Positions 11,737-23,559 of a DNA stretch of 64,000 nucleotides are shown here, one piece after another; position 1 is the first letter of the stretch, and the number at the start of each line of letters is the position of its first letter. This DNA comes from Armigeres subalbatus. Lineage: Eukaryota > Arthropoda > Insecta > Diptera > Culicidae. The notes below the pieces were generated by a model. It did no database searches. It was not told the origin of the DNA and worked only from the letters and a program-made list of their open reading frames with translations. The stretch lies in the NCBI RefSeq assembly GCF_024139115.2, contig NC_085139.1:1984001-2048000 (forward strand), read 5' to 3'. The translations under genes were made by a program, and so were the position numbers.

Positions 11737-13212
11737 TGCTGTGACTTACAAACACGTTTTCCACTAGATTTCAGTGTGCAAAATTCTAACTAACACAATA
11801 TTCTTTAACAAATGAAAAACGAAAAAATTAACAATGTGCTGTACACATTGGAAGATTTGTATTTGATATATTGTTCCACATGTCCCCCTTTTTCAACTAA
11901 ATGTCCTCCTTTTTTGCTTGGTTCGTTTTGCTGATTCCTAGATGTCTGCCGGAGTAAACGCAAAAGTCCGACGCAACTCACATGAAGGAATAATAACTAT
12001 TATCAATAAACCGTCAAACTTCTTTGTCGCGTCGTGTTGCATCACGTCTACTCTGACTTCTTCCATAGGATGACCACCAAACGCCGTTGACAGCGCAGCT
12101 TTAACGATTCACCCTGGGCTTGAAAACGCTTGCTTTGGTCTCATCGAACAGAAAAGTCGAAAACCTGGACATTACATGCAGCTACGTAGTTCAACGTCAC
12201 CTTTGCGTACAACCCGATTTGGCTGCACCTTTGAGTTCTTGTTTGGGATTTTTGGACGGGAAAGTTCAGTTGAATTGAGAGCATTTTTATTTAAATGCTA
12301 CTTTCCGGATCTTCCAGGGGACCATCAGATGACCAGGCCACGATAGACCATGTGGAACCACAACACCAATTTTATTTTTTGAAGCTCATGCAGCACATTT
12401 TGATCGGATTAGGTTGCAGCAAATTATATGTGACTGAATTCGGTCATTTGCAAGTTGCGGCAACTAACTTGCAACGTGTGTGCTACTCGGGATATTGCAA
12501 CAAATGGTTCTGAAAAAATCCCTGCGCTCAATGATGGAATTTACGAATTGACATCCGGTCTAAGAATACAACTGACGCTTTTGGTCAAGGATGGACAGGT
12601 GATAGGCACATAGAAATTGGCCTTTTAAAAAATACGAAACGAACAACTGTTCGGAACTGTTCCTAAGGTGGTCAATATCCACAAAATCACAGTCGGAAAA
12701 CAGGACGCATTTTGCCTCCGCAAAAGTTGGAGCTGTTAACCCAATTCGCAATGGTTTGTACTTCTTTGAACAGGTCGAAAAGGCCTTGGAACTGTATGAA
12801 AATTTCATTCTTGACGTAAAATATTTAGGTTGGATACCCATTTTTCCATGATTTTCAATTTTCTGTACTTTGGAACTATTTATTCTCAGTCTGGCGAATA
12901 TCCATAGAATAATTATTGAAAATCATGATTTACTTTGCTTCCGTAAATGCTCCGTAGATTCCCATTTTGACATGGTTGGAACTTTTGTGAAGAGATTCAG
13001 TTTTGGTGCCTCCACAGGACCCCAAGGGCAACGGAACTGCGTTTAGATTGGCCAATATTATCAGAATCATAGAGTGAGTATCACAAATCTTCGTGTATTG
13101 CAAAGTACTGAAAGTGTGCGGTACGCCTGTCCGAAAGCGGATCATGCCGAGGTGGTGGTGGGCTGACACTTGGAAAAGTTGCTACTCGAAGTGCTCGAAC
13201 CAGCGTTTAGAT
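11737..13212. other. No supported gene; one end of a 'agtagcacac' MITE
   Basis: At about 12400-12495 the sequence ends in gtgtgtgctactcggg, the terminal motif of a small MITE type seen more completely at 29816-29922. Overlapping short ORFs on the minus strand (12560-13333) have no recognisable motif. Confidence 0.4.
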
Positions 13213-13600
13213 CAGGGCTTCCCAACGTACGGCCCGTGGACCGGATGCGGCCATTAGATCCATTTTCCGTGGCCCACGGCATGTAATAAAAAATACTTCT
13301 CAATCGGCCCGAAACCTTCCATATCTGACTCAAGAAGCCCTTTCTTATTGTTTATTAATAAGTACAGTAGGTTATGACTAATTAAAAAAAATAAATCTGA
13401 CCAAGCACGGAGTCGAATAATGCAGCACGGGCCAGTTTTACTGTTAATGAGATTTTGGGAATACGAATGAAACCTTTCCATGACGGAGAACTTGTTAGGG
13501 AATTCATATTGGCTGTTGTTGATATAGTGTGCTCTTCAGAAGCATTAGTTTATCATAAAGCACGGGGAAGAGTGAGAGCTTTCACGAAAGACTTGAAAAC
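13213..13600 (+). pseudogene. hAT-like transposon fragment (GTF2IRD2/FAM200-type transposase piece)
   Basis: The stretch opens with cagggcttcccaacgtacgg, then a GGCCCG-rich segment. This is the type of terminal inverted repeat found in hAT elements related to the vertebrate 'gtf2ird2/EPM2AIP1-like' genes. About 220 bp further in, a short frame at 13455-13560 reads KPFHDGELVREFILAVVDI, which resembles the conserved KPFTDGE(F/L)VKE segment of that transposase subgroup. Only about 35 codons match before the frame becomes unrelated. No BED zinc finger, no DDE residues and no second terminal repeat were found. A TA-flanked MITE follows directly. The identification rests on two weak signals that agree in family and spacing. 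Confidence 0.45.
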
Positions 13601-13611
13601 TATGAACGGTA

Positions 13612-14145
13612 GGGGAAGGGGGGGCAATATGCCCTAGCTAAGCAAACACTGCTCTATTGTCTTATTTGTAACGCTATTCATGGGTATTATTACATTATGC
13701 ATCAGTTAAACAAGATAGCTAGTTGATGCCATTCAAAAATTGTCAAAAATCTCAATCATATTGATAATATTCACATTTCAAAAAAGTGGTGATATTTTGT
13801 TGCCGGAAAATCATGAGGCTAAACGCCTTTCAGCTGGCGGCTCCTAGGGAACAAAGTACCACGCGTCGGCGAATCAGCATTCTAGTATGGATAGTCCGTG
13901 GAGACGCAAGTACTTTGTGGGTTATTGCCACTAGGGCGTTTTGCCTCGCCAAAATGTTAGATGTTTCTTCAAAATGTGGAAATTTTCGGTTTTTCCGACC
14001 TTCCCATGCACTATTTTGAAATTTTCTTCGCCTATCCTACATAATTTTAGATCTAGTTTTGTTACGAACATATTAATGACGGTAAATATGAGGGAAACCA
14101 CAAAAGGCGTTTTGCATCGGGGGGGCGTTTTGGGGCCTCTTCCCC
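13612..14145. mobile_element. TA-flanked MITE with GGGGAAG termini
   Basis: TA dinucleotides at 13610-13611 and 14146-14147 flank the termini GGGGAAGGGGGGCAATATG and the inverted equivalent ending CTTCCCC. Sub-terminal 'ggcgttttg' motifs are also inverted. The end design resembles the element at 53395-54215 (G-rich end, 'gcgcccc/gcgtttt' sub-terminal motif). It has no transposase and is probably an mTA-type (Tc1/mariner-like) MITE. Confidence 0.65.
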
Positions 14146-14147
14146 TA

Positions 14148-15090
14148 CGTGAAAAAGCCATCTGCTTCTGATTATTCATGCTCGCAATCGATGAAAATAC
14201 TTAATGTTAAAAACAAGGTTCCATTAGTAGTAAAACTATTGAAAACAAACAATTATCTATTGATTTACAATCAAAACTTTTTTTTCCGTTTTCCACCTAT
14301 TCTATGCCAAATCACTTTTGTTCTAACATTTTTCGCAAAGATGATTTCTTCCTATTGATATCTTTGAAAAAAGTGTTACATGGAATAATTAAGACTGGCT
14401 TCCCTTGCCGGAAACGAAAGACGAAATCGTATACTTTTACAACGTTTTATTGTCCAATTCTTGTTTATTGTCCAAACTTTAACCTCATCACTTCAGTATT
14501 TCTACCTAGCATTTCTCGCTCAAGACTCTTACGCCGCGTTGTTGAAGGACACACCGCAGCTTCTGGATCCCTTCAATTCCTGTTTTCACTCTGTGGGGCA
14601 AACCGTGCGTCCACGGTACCATCGAGACTTTCTGGACACGCCACCGGATCTGCCTTTTCGGACACACATTCCGCAAATTCGCCTACCACAACATTCTACA
14701 TTGCCGTTGCCGAGCTGGACCGGGAACGAGACATTTTGCTCAAAGAAACTGAGAACATTTCCCGAGACGTGCCGATTTAGGTGTTCAGCCGCGATTTCGC
14801 TTTATCTTGCAAACCGTCTGACGGTCTATCTGGGACTAACCCTCGCTCCTCTTATATCGCTCCGTAGTCGAGAGTCAGTCCTAATCGCATTTCGAATTTA
14901 CAAATCGCCTCCCATAATAATTCTCTCCCCCTAGAATAGTTCTGTACGTGTGTCACCCAGCTCGTATCGTGAAGTCGCGGCCTTCTTGCGTCGTATGTTA
15001 TCGCACCACCAAGTGCTCTGTCGAATAGAAATGTGTACCAGCATGGCTACCCGGGTAGACGATAATAGCTAAATAATATCAAATGTTGAT
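14148..15090 (+). other. GC-richer block with two overlapping unassigned ORFs
   Basis: Frames at 14304-14780 (158 codons) and 14461-14934 (157 codons) overlap on the plus strand. The first ends with FYIAVAELDRERDILLKE, which has the look of a real helical protein segment, but I do not recognise a family. There is no signal peptide and no splice pair that I can defend. The two frames cannot both be coding. It could be an exon of a host gene, an old element or chance. Confidence 0.25.
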
Positions 15091-15371
15091 TAGATAGCAA
15101 AATGAGGTATGGACTTGATTGATAAGATAAAAGATAAAAGAAGATAAGAGATAAAAGATCAAACGACAATATCAATATTTTGCACTAAAATATCAAAAGG
15201 AGATCAAGTTATGCTATTTGTAAGAAGTGATCAATATCATGTGCCATTGGTTTGTTCTTATCCATAGCATATCTTGATATTTAAATGATATTTCGGTGCA
15301 AATTTTTGATATTGTTGGCTGTTCTTTTATCTCTTATGTCAATCAAATCCATATCATGTTTTGTTATTCTG
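15091..15371. repeat. ~280-bp inverted-repeat element
   Basis: The left arm (tagcaaaatgaggtatgg, then cttgattgataag and acaatatcaatattttgca) has an inverted counterpart at 15240-15371 (tgcaaatttttgatattgt, then atcaaatccatatcatgtt). Arms are roughly 110-130 bp and diverged. The left arm contains an extra aagataaaagataaaaga run. It is a MITE by structure, family unassigned. Confidence 0.65.
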
Positions 15372-16915
15372 TTCATGGCTTCTGCTCGGGTACTGCGATG
15401 ATGGAGCTGAGTCGCAAGCGTTCAGCATTCAGCATCTAATGGCGTCTCTCTTCAACTCTCTCGGTGACTTTCCGTAGGTAGGCCTATCGTCTATAGCACG
15501 CATACTAGACACCTATGTGAGTTTTTAATCCGAAAGGTCACATGAGCTGGGTCGTGTGCAACACGGTTATCTGCATTGAATGAGGTTCTTATTACATGTT
15601 CTACGGATTAGCATTTTGTTTGCGAACTGGTTGTCTTGTGTCATATTTTCAATCAATTAAACTAACTAAAACATTAATCCTCTCATCGTAAATATTTCAA
15701 ACGTTACAAAAGTCGTGGCCAGGAAAGAGTTAAGACCTGTACGAAGGAGCATGAACTCTTCTTTGAAAACATAAGGCTTTACAACTGATGGAGCTCCAGC
15801 AATGACGGGAAAGAAACACGGACGTGACGTTGGAAATAAAAACAATTGGTTAATTTGTTCATCGACATGAGCACCAAACGATAATTTGTGATATTTTTCA
15901 GTGCATTGCATTTGCACAAAAAAAAATCTATGTGCAAAAACGATCAATATTCGTGATGTAGTGACGCTCGTTATTAGGAAAATCAACTTTACCTACGCAA
16001 GGACAATAAACCACCACGCATATTCTCTTCGAAAGGAAATCACTCTATTTTAACAAGAGAAAGACAAAACTATGCGAGCTTGCATGATCATGAGTGAGTG
16101 ACTTGGCTTTTAAAGTAGACGTCACCAAGGATACCAGTGACGTGAAAATAAAGCTGCTAACCAGTGATCAACACGTCGAACTTTTATTATCCAACAATTG
16201 AAACAAAATTGAAACAATCTGGCGCAATTGATTTTTGAAAACTGATACATTTCTTTAATCTTGTAGAAAACAGTCGAAGCCTAACACAGTTCCTCAACAC
16301 CGTTTACTGATGTAAATAATGTTCTTGGATTGTTTCAAATGGAAATAATTCTCGCTTAACTTTTCAAAAGGACCTAAGTAACATGTTTTTTTTCATGAAT
16401 TATTTTGAATACAGCAATCAATAGCTTTCATGAATTGACATAGAAAGCAACAACGAGCTTAAATCTAAATTTCAGAAAGCACATCTTTCGTAAGATATTT
16501 TTTCTCTGTAGAGGTGAAGGTGTAGCAAAACATCGCAGGGGTGCCCTTATTCGCAAAGGGAATAGAAAATCGAAAACAGCAACTTCCAATCTCCAGCTTT
16601 CATTCAATACGTGTACCGGATATCTGGGACCTCCGCGGCAATAGCAGCAAACGATACCCTGTTAGTATTTATTTTTGAGTTTTGCAAAAAAGTTCAATAT
16701 GTATAGAAAATAACTGAAACATGCTCATTTCGTTTGTTTGCGTCTCGTATTTCTTAACTCTATCGCATCGGTTCGAGGCAGCACTGCTCTACAGTAGCTT
16801 TAGTGTGGTCCAGGCAGAGTTGAAGATTGAAAGATACTACAACTGGAGGCCAGCAGCTTGACGATCAAACGCCTATGATCGTTGCTGAATCTTGAATGAG
16901 AAGGGTGGTTGCTGG
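15372..16915. other. No supported gene
   Basis: A minus-strand ORF at 15666-15986 (106 codons) has no recognisable domain. No repeat ends were seen. Confidence 0.4.
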
Positions 16916-17300
16916 TGGACAAGTTACTTGCCGAAAGAGAGGTTTGGAGGAACAGATCATTTCGCCGAAAATGTCGTTTGATCGAAAATTACTTCTGGCC
17001 GAACGGGTCAGAAGATCATAAATGTATTTTTTGCCGAACAGGTCATTTAGTCGAAAATATCGCTCAATCGAACGTATTATACGGCTGGATATGTCATTTG
17101 GTTGAAAATGTTATTTGCTCGAAAATGTAATTTGGCTGAACGGATAGTCAAAAAGGTCGTCTTGTCTAGTAGGTCACTTGACCGAATAGCTGAAAGGTGT
17201 AGGTGAAGGTGAAAGGGTCAGAAGGTCATACGATCGAAAATGTTTTTGATGGACATATCATACCCGAAAAGGGTCAGCTGGCCGAACGCTTAATTCAGCC
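16916..17300. repeat. Decayed ~20-bp minisatellite, 'gtcatttggtcgaaaat' orientation
   Basis: Imperfect units of the form tggccgaacgggtca and ttggtcgaaaatgt repeat with a period near 20 bp. It is the complement-oriented relative of the array at 18225-18920. Confidence 0.65.
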
Positions 17301-17655
17301 GAAAATGTTATTTTCCCTAACTAGAATTCCAAGAAAAATTTACGAGGAAGTTTCGATGAGTTTCACAAAGAAATTCCAACGATTTTCCCTAGGAAATTCC
17401 TAAAAGTTTCTAGGGAAAGTACCGACATTTTTTTTTTGTTAGAATTCCGATTTTGCTTTGTGGGTATGTTCAAATTGTATTACAAAAAAAACATATCTTC
17501 GGAGGAGTTTAAAACAATTTTCCACGAATATCCTATAGGAAGTTTTCGTGAAAATTCGTGAAAAAAATTTCGGTGAAGTTCCAAGGATTTTTTGTGGCAA
17601 TTCGAAAGAATTACTCGTGGAACTGCATAATGTTCTTTGGGAACGAAATTGGGAC
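17301..17655. repeat. Decayed 'ttcc-n-ggaa' tandem repeat
   Basis: Irregular repeats of gaaattcc, gtgaaaattcgtg and gaagttccaaggattttt occur. The alternating TTCC/GGAA half-sites match the design of the clean 24-bp array at 61.5-63.06 kb, but at low identity. It looks like an aged relative or a convergent simple repeat. Confidence 0.45.
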
Positions 17656-18224
17656 AAACGCCTTGTTTTGTTTGTTGCCTCATGCTAGATGTTAGATGTT
17701 TAGTTTGTACAATCTCTGATCCTGTCTTTTAAAGCTACTTATTTATACAATGACGATACAGTATTTCATGCTAATTTGATTTATGAATGTGGCAAATTTT
17801 ATGGCATTGAACTCAAGATAACTAGTTCGTTCCATAGACAACCTGTTTTCATGCATCCCATAGTCGACCGAAAGAAAGTATGGAAGAAAAAAATTCTAGA
17901 GCTCAGAGTTTGCACTTATGCTCAGATTCCAAACGGATCCCAGTAGCACAATTCAGACCTATTTGGTTGCAGCATCTCATATGTGACTAAATTCTGCCGT
18001 ATATAAGTAACAGAAACTTGTTTACAGCATGTGTGCGGGCAATATAATGCTTCATACGCAATGGATCACGAAATTACTTGGCAAATTTTAACATCAATTC
18101 CAGTAGTCTATTTGCTCAAGCGACGATGTCCGAATAATGTTGCCTAAGTGTTAAGCCAATGCACATATTATAGATTTTGAATGTTTTAGGTCCAACCAAA
18201 TCAAATTGAGTTCTTATTGCGGCC
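17656..18224. other. Spacer with part of a 'cagtagcac' MITE
   Basis: From about 17938 (cccagtagcacaattcag) the sequence resembles the end of the 13-bp-terminus MITE seen at 29816-29922, followed by ttgcagcatctcatatgtga. The opposite end is not clear. Confidence 0.35.
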
Positions 18225-18925
18225 AAATAACCAAATAACGACCTATTCAGCCAAATGATCTGTTCGGCCAAAAAACCTATTCGGCCAAATGTCCTGTTCG
18301 GCCAATTATCCTATTAGGCCAAATGTCCTATTAGGCTAAATGTCCTGTTCGGCCAAATGTCATATTCGGCCAAATGTCCTATTTGACCAAATGTCCTATT
18401 CGGCCAAACGTCCTATTCGGCTAAATGTCTTATTCGGCAAAATATTCTATTAGGCCAAATGTCCTAATCGGTCAAATGTTCTATTCGGCCAAAAAACCTA
18501 TTCGGCCAAATGTCCTGTTCTGCCAATTATCCTATTAGGCCAAATGTCCTTTTTAGGCTTAATGTCCTGTTCGGCTAATTGCCCTGTTCGGCTAAATGTC
18601 ATATTCGGCCAAATGTCCTATTTGACCAAATGTCATATTCGGTCAAACGTCCTATTCGGCTAAATGTCCTATTCGGCCAAATGTCCTATTAGGCTAAATG
18701 TCCTGTTCGGCCAATTGCCCTGTTCGGCCAAATGTCATATTCGGCCAAATTTCTTATTCGGCCAAATTTCCTATTCGGCCAAATGATCTATTTATTCGGC
18801 CGAATGACTCGTGAGGCCAAATGACTTTCGGCTCAATGGGTTTCGGCCTAATGGTTTGTTCGGCCTAGTGGCATTCTGTTAAATGGTTTTCGGACGAATG
18901 GGTTCCTGCCAAACGACCCTTCCCC
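18225..18925. repeat. ~20-bp minisatellite 'ttcggccaaatgtcctat'
   Basis: More than 25 imperfect tandem units of the form cggccaaatgtcctattcgg. Variation is mostly single-base (cggcc/aggct, tcctat/tcatat), and a ~300-bp higher-order segment seems to repeat once. It has no coding role. Confidence 0.9.
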
Positions 18926-18959
18926 GATCGGCATGGTTTAAAAAAGGTATATGTAACGT

Positions 18960-19625
18960 CTACTTGAGCACCATTTTCCATACTCCGTAACCAAATAAAC
19001 GAATCATGGTTGATGCAGATAGATCTGTTCGGATGAAAGTCGTGTTGATATGGAGATTTGTAGGTAGTTTTTGCATGTTAGCATCTAGCTTTTTGTTAAC
19101 AAACCGTGCAACGCGAAGCGATTCGGTGGTATTTTTCTGCATTAGGTTGTTTGAACGTTCCCACCAATCGCTTGCCCACGTGGCAGGACGCATAACCAGC
19201 TTCAAGTTTTGAATAGGTGGTCCGGTCCACACAATATCTCCTGTTCTGCACAACCGCACTAAGTGGACTAAACAGCGGGACGATATTTGTGTCGGCACAA
19301 TATGGTCATACTTAACGAGAGCGCGCTACCGTAGATGTGGTTGGGTTGTCACAATTTCCCAAAGATCGAGCGGCAATATTCGCTTTATCGTGGTCCATAC
19401 AAAAGAAGGATGCTTCGATTGAGGTATTTCGATGGTTCTGTTCTCATTAGGAACCATAAAGAAAACTCGCTGATTACTGGTGTAACGGAACATATCAATT
19501 TCTTGACGATAGCAGTCAAATCGTCTCAAGGCACGCTCAATGGCGGGAAGATCAAATGGAAATCGAAAGATCCAAGTTCTAATTTTATTCACACTCGTTC
19601 TTCGGTAGTACCAAAGTGATCATGA
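18960..19625 (-). other. Unassigned minus-strand reading frames, possibly an old retroelement
   Basis: Two successive minus-strand frames (19592-19326, 88 codons; 19298-18960, 112 codons) are separated by one stop and a short gap. They read as ordinary protein, with no low complexity. The second contains DIVWTGPP...WASDWWE, loosely reminiscent of the BEL/Pao segment between RNase H and integrase (W-x-GP), but I could not confirm it. Treat as an unknown relic. Confidence 0.2.
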
Positions 19626-22600
19626 TCATCAATGGTAACCCCTCCATGACAGTGTTGACTAGCTTATGAAAGAATATCAAGTCATTGAAATTGATGAATT
19701 AACATTGATAGTGGACCAGAATAGAAATAAGGAACACATGTAGCACAATCACAATACTTCATAAAAATTTTGATTAAACAATGAAGGAGACGTAGCAAAA
19801 AGGTACATTACATTTTTGTTAAAGAACATACATATTATGAGGACACCACCTTTTGAAATAACCTCAACTCATATAAAACAGAAGAAAAACCAAAATCAAA
19901 AATATACAATTATACAAAATCTAAAATCATGTAAATCGAATGTTCCCTTTACAAAAAAAATCCTGACATTGCTGCTGGCTTACACTATAATTCTGATCAG
20001 TCACGTGGAAATGTTTCATACATACAAATATGAACTCCAGTGAAGCCCCGAACTGTAGATAGATTGCCACTGGACACAACAGTTCCCTCTTTCATTTTTG
20101 ATAATGAACCGAAGCGACAAGTTTATCTTCATAAACAAATAGAATTTCCGTATCGTCGTGCAGCATGGGGTTACAATCTCACCTAAGCCAAGCCTTCGTT
20201 CATCGGCCTGACACCGTTCGGAGTTATCTTTCAAGTGACAAAACTTTTAATGAAAAAACTTCTGGCTGCCTCACCTACTCACTCTTGGGACCGTCGTCGT
20301 CGTTGTCGTCAACGTCTGCGTTGCTGTTATCGGACTCTGGAGCGAGCGGCCCGTCCCGTGTTTACCCATTTTTCACAGTCGCTGCACTTGCGAAAAAGGG
20401 GACGAAATCTCAACAGATGGAAAACCCAACACTCGATTTTGACGACCACGACGATAAAGGGGGATTGTGTCAGGTATGGCAGCAGACAAGGAGCGAAAAT
20501 TGAAACCCACAACGCATAATGCACATTATTAATATCCAAATGAGTTTGCCAGTCCGCCGAGGTCCATCGTCGCTGCACCACCACCGGAGCTTCCAATGGA
20601 ATGTGGTTGGAACCGTAGTGAACCGGAACGTGTTGCAGGGAAATGAGGCTGACAAGTAGTTCGAGTAGGTCTATCCGTTGCAGAAAGTGAGGGGAGGATC
20701 TGGTTGATAAACCTGAAGATAATTTATCTTGTTTACCTTCAGCTAGTTTTTTTCTCTCTTCGAGAGGTTGGGCATGAATATTAATTAGATGATTTGTGGT
20801 GGATTTTCGGGTTATCATTAACTTTGAGCTAAGCTAGACAGTTGCCAATTTTTGAACTTTTCAACAACAAATTCAAGCGCAGCTTGTTTAGCATAATTCT
20901 AGACTTGAAATAGATTCAAGAAAAGGCGTTTCTTCAATTAGAATTTATTTTTCATGCTTTCGCAGAACAACAACCGGACCGTTAACTCCGCTGTCCACCG
21001 TTGTTTGGGTATCAACTTAACTTGTACTGTTTGGCAAATTTAGGGAAAGAGTAAGCCATTCCCGCCATGCGGCTATGCATCATTAATTTCCGACGATGGA
21101 TAAAAGCTTTCTGCTCAAAAACCGGCATCCCACCACCGTCTGGCAGCTCGCCAACATTTGTATGATAAAGACCCGTGAAGCAGGTTAACACCCGGTGGTT
21201 GGTTGGGTTGTATCCAGATCCACAGAGGCATACAGTAGTTGCTGTTTGGAGCTTTTAATTTGATCATCAAGTTGGAATTCAACCCAACAAAGCGCTAATG
21301 GACGGCAAATTGAGTTTAAAATTCTGTTTCGTTGCTTCTTAGTGAGGACACCAGCAAAAAAAAGGGTTGCGTGATGATAATGAAGTAATATGTAACAAAT
21401 TCTGAAACAATATATGACCAAATTATTTTCTCAAATGAAGAAGGATTGTAGCGCATTGAAATTTTCTTTAATACCGTAAACAAAAATTTGTTTGTACCCC
21501 TTGGTTACATAATCGGCACTCATTGAACAAGGCACTATCGCTAAGCAAAGGGCTTGCAATCGAATTGTTCAGTTCCCCTCTCTGGTTATTTTACACCTAC
21601 TATCAACTAACTATTGCACCCATCTTCCATCGTACATGCTCCCGTACATGAGAAGACCCTTGCTCACCTCGGTCGTCTTGGTTTGCAATGATGATGGCGT
21701 TGGTGTTAATTGAATTAAATTCTATTAGAATTTATAATTTAATCATCGTTATGGCTTCACTGTTCTTGCACCGCAACAATCGTGAATGCACTTTCGAGAG
21801 GAAGTGCTGGAAACGATTGTTTGTGTTGCTTCGAAATGTTCGAGCAGCGATTGTTTCCTTTATGGTGTTGAAGTATCCACTTTTGGAAATAGGAAACAGC
21901 TTTGACACGTGCTTTTCCCGAATGGGATGTACCAGTGAAGGGTCAACGTTTTTCGTGCTTGCTATATCGATCATGTCGTTATTTGTTGGAATAAATGTGA
22001 ATGGCAAACGAAAACAGCACGCACATAATCTGAGCACAGACTCGAGGTGTGAAGTCATAAACCACCAAAGTGGTATTTAAATTGAACCGTCACAATGTCC
22101 CGGCAATAAGCACTCCAATTGTCAGACGCACGGTAATAAAACGATATTTTATTAATTGTTTTGAAAGCATTAAAACAATATTATCACCGTCAAAACATCG
22201 GCGGCATCAGCACCAACAGCGCCGGATGCTCCTACCGAGTAAGAGGTAATCTCGTCATATAATGGGGACGCAGAGAATGACCAAGAGATGACGGATTCCG
22301 ACCGACCGACCGAACTGGGTTAGCAGAAGTCTCCCACGATTTTGCTCGTAATCACATGTTTTATGGCAGCCATAAATTGAACGTGAAAGTTATTGTTTTT
22401 GTTCGCACCTTGTAGTAGGAAGGAATAAGGCAGTTCCTGATCTGAGGGAAATAAGAACAGCTTACTCGAAGGTCTTTAGACGACCGGCTGGCAGTATAGG
22501 CATTTGAAAGTGTTTTTCATGCGGAGTGATTATCAGACGATTTTGTAGCGATGTTGCAATCGTTCATCTTCTTTTCAAACATGTGTTCCATTTATGCGAT

Positions 22601-23054
22601 TTTTTTTATTTATGATTTTCACTCTTTTGACGCGCTTTGACTATGTATAAAAAAAACCAACACTGGTATTTTATGTCGGTTGGAATTTATTTAGCAAGAG
22701 AATACAAGAGAAATTTATATTCAATTGTTTTCATGATTTCCAGTATTGTACCACTTTTTAGAATTATTTATTTAAAAATACATTCAACATTGTTGCAACT
22801 TGATGAAGTTGTTAGATAAAGTTTTATAGCTTTTATAGTCAATTCGCCTTTTGTAGGGAAACATTGAACCACCTTACTCTTATTTTGCGCAGTTTTTCCT
22901 CTTTTTTTAAAGTGCCTAAACATTACGAATTTAACCCATTCTCTTCCCAATTGATATGTTCAATTCTTCCAAATAGAGCAATTTATTATTTTACTCATTT
23001 TTTCGCTTTCCGTTGATTACATGTGATTTGTCAATACGTAATATTTATTGTGGG
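19626..23054. other. Long stretch without a supported gene
   Basis: ORFs at 20165-20503 and 20235-20519 (plus), 20327-20818 (minus) and 21688-22080 (plus) overlap antisense ORFs and carry no family motif. The block 20160-20700 is relatively GC-rich with CGTCGTCGT-type triplets and may be an exon or regulatory sequence of a host gene, but nothing decides it. Confidence 0.4.
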
Positions 23055-23172
23055 GATCTCCAGTATCCTTGCGAGCAAGGGCGTAGAATTGCCAATCCGG
23101 AGATGGCAAATTCAAATCTAAAAAAAAGTTGAAAAGCAGGCCAAGTTCCATTGAAAAAGAAGAAGAAGAATA
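23055..23172 (+). mobile_element. tRNA-related SINE fragment with (AAG)n tail
   Basis: The head gcgagcaagggcgtagaatt, then ccaatccggagatggc and a B-box-like aattcaaatc, leads through a short body to ttccattgaaaaagaag and an AAGAAGAAG tail. This head-to-tail order is that of mosquito tRNA-derived SINEs. The copy has a large internal deletion. Confidence 0.45.
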
Positions 23173-23335
23173 TGTATTGTGAATCACAAGAGTGTGCTAC
23201 TGAATGTCGCATATAATTGCATTTAAAAAAAACATATTTGGATTTGAAATAAATTTAATCATCATAATAACGGTTGTAATAACTTTTTCTTAAGCTATCA
23301 ATTTTAAAATCAATCCGCTGCTGATTTTTTTAGGT

Positions 23336-23535
23336 GTGGACATACCTAGTGGCTATCGTTTCTGCCTTTTAAGCTGGAGGTCGTGGGTTCAATTCCAGGC
23401 TCGTCTCTTTCCTGCTTTGTATTTCTATCTTAGTTCTCTCTGTGTTTCTGTGTTTGGTAGAACGCAAAACGATTCTTACTGTAATAACCTTCCTCACTTT
23501 ATATATCCAGAGCATTGCTAGATTCTTGCTCGCAG
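23336..23535 (+). mobile_element. tRNA-derived SINE, copy 1
   Basis: An A-box-like cctagtggctatcg at 23345 is followed by the B-box gggttcaattccaggc at 23385-23400, spaced as in a tRNA. The body tcttagttctctctgtgttt is shared with the copy at 28.34 kb. It ends close to the start of the BEL/Pao homology. Confidence 0.65.
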
Positions 23536-23559
23536 TATTGCTTCGTTACAACCGAGTTA

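Noticed and set aside
18225..18925. CRISPR-like array
   Set aside because: Contiguous imperfect 20-bp units without unique spacers, in a eukaryotic genome.
20165..20818. ORFs of 94-163 codons on both strands as a gene
   Set aside because: Mutually overlapping in sense and antisense, no family motif, arginine- and serine-rich readings typical of GC-rich noncoding DNA.
21688..22080. 130-codon ORF as a membrane protein
   Set aside because: Hydrophobic stretches match what AT-rich DNA gives by chance and an antisense ORF of 108 codons covers the same bases.
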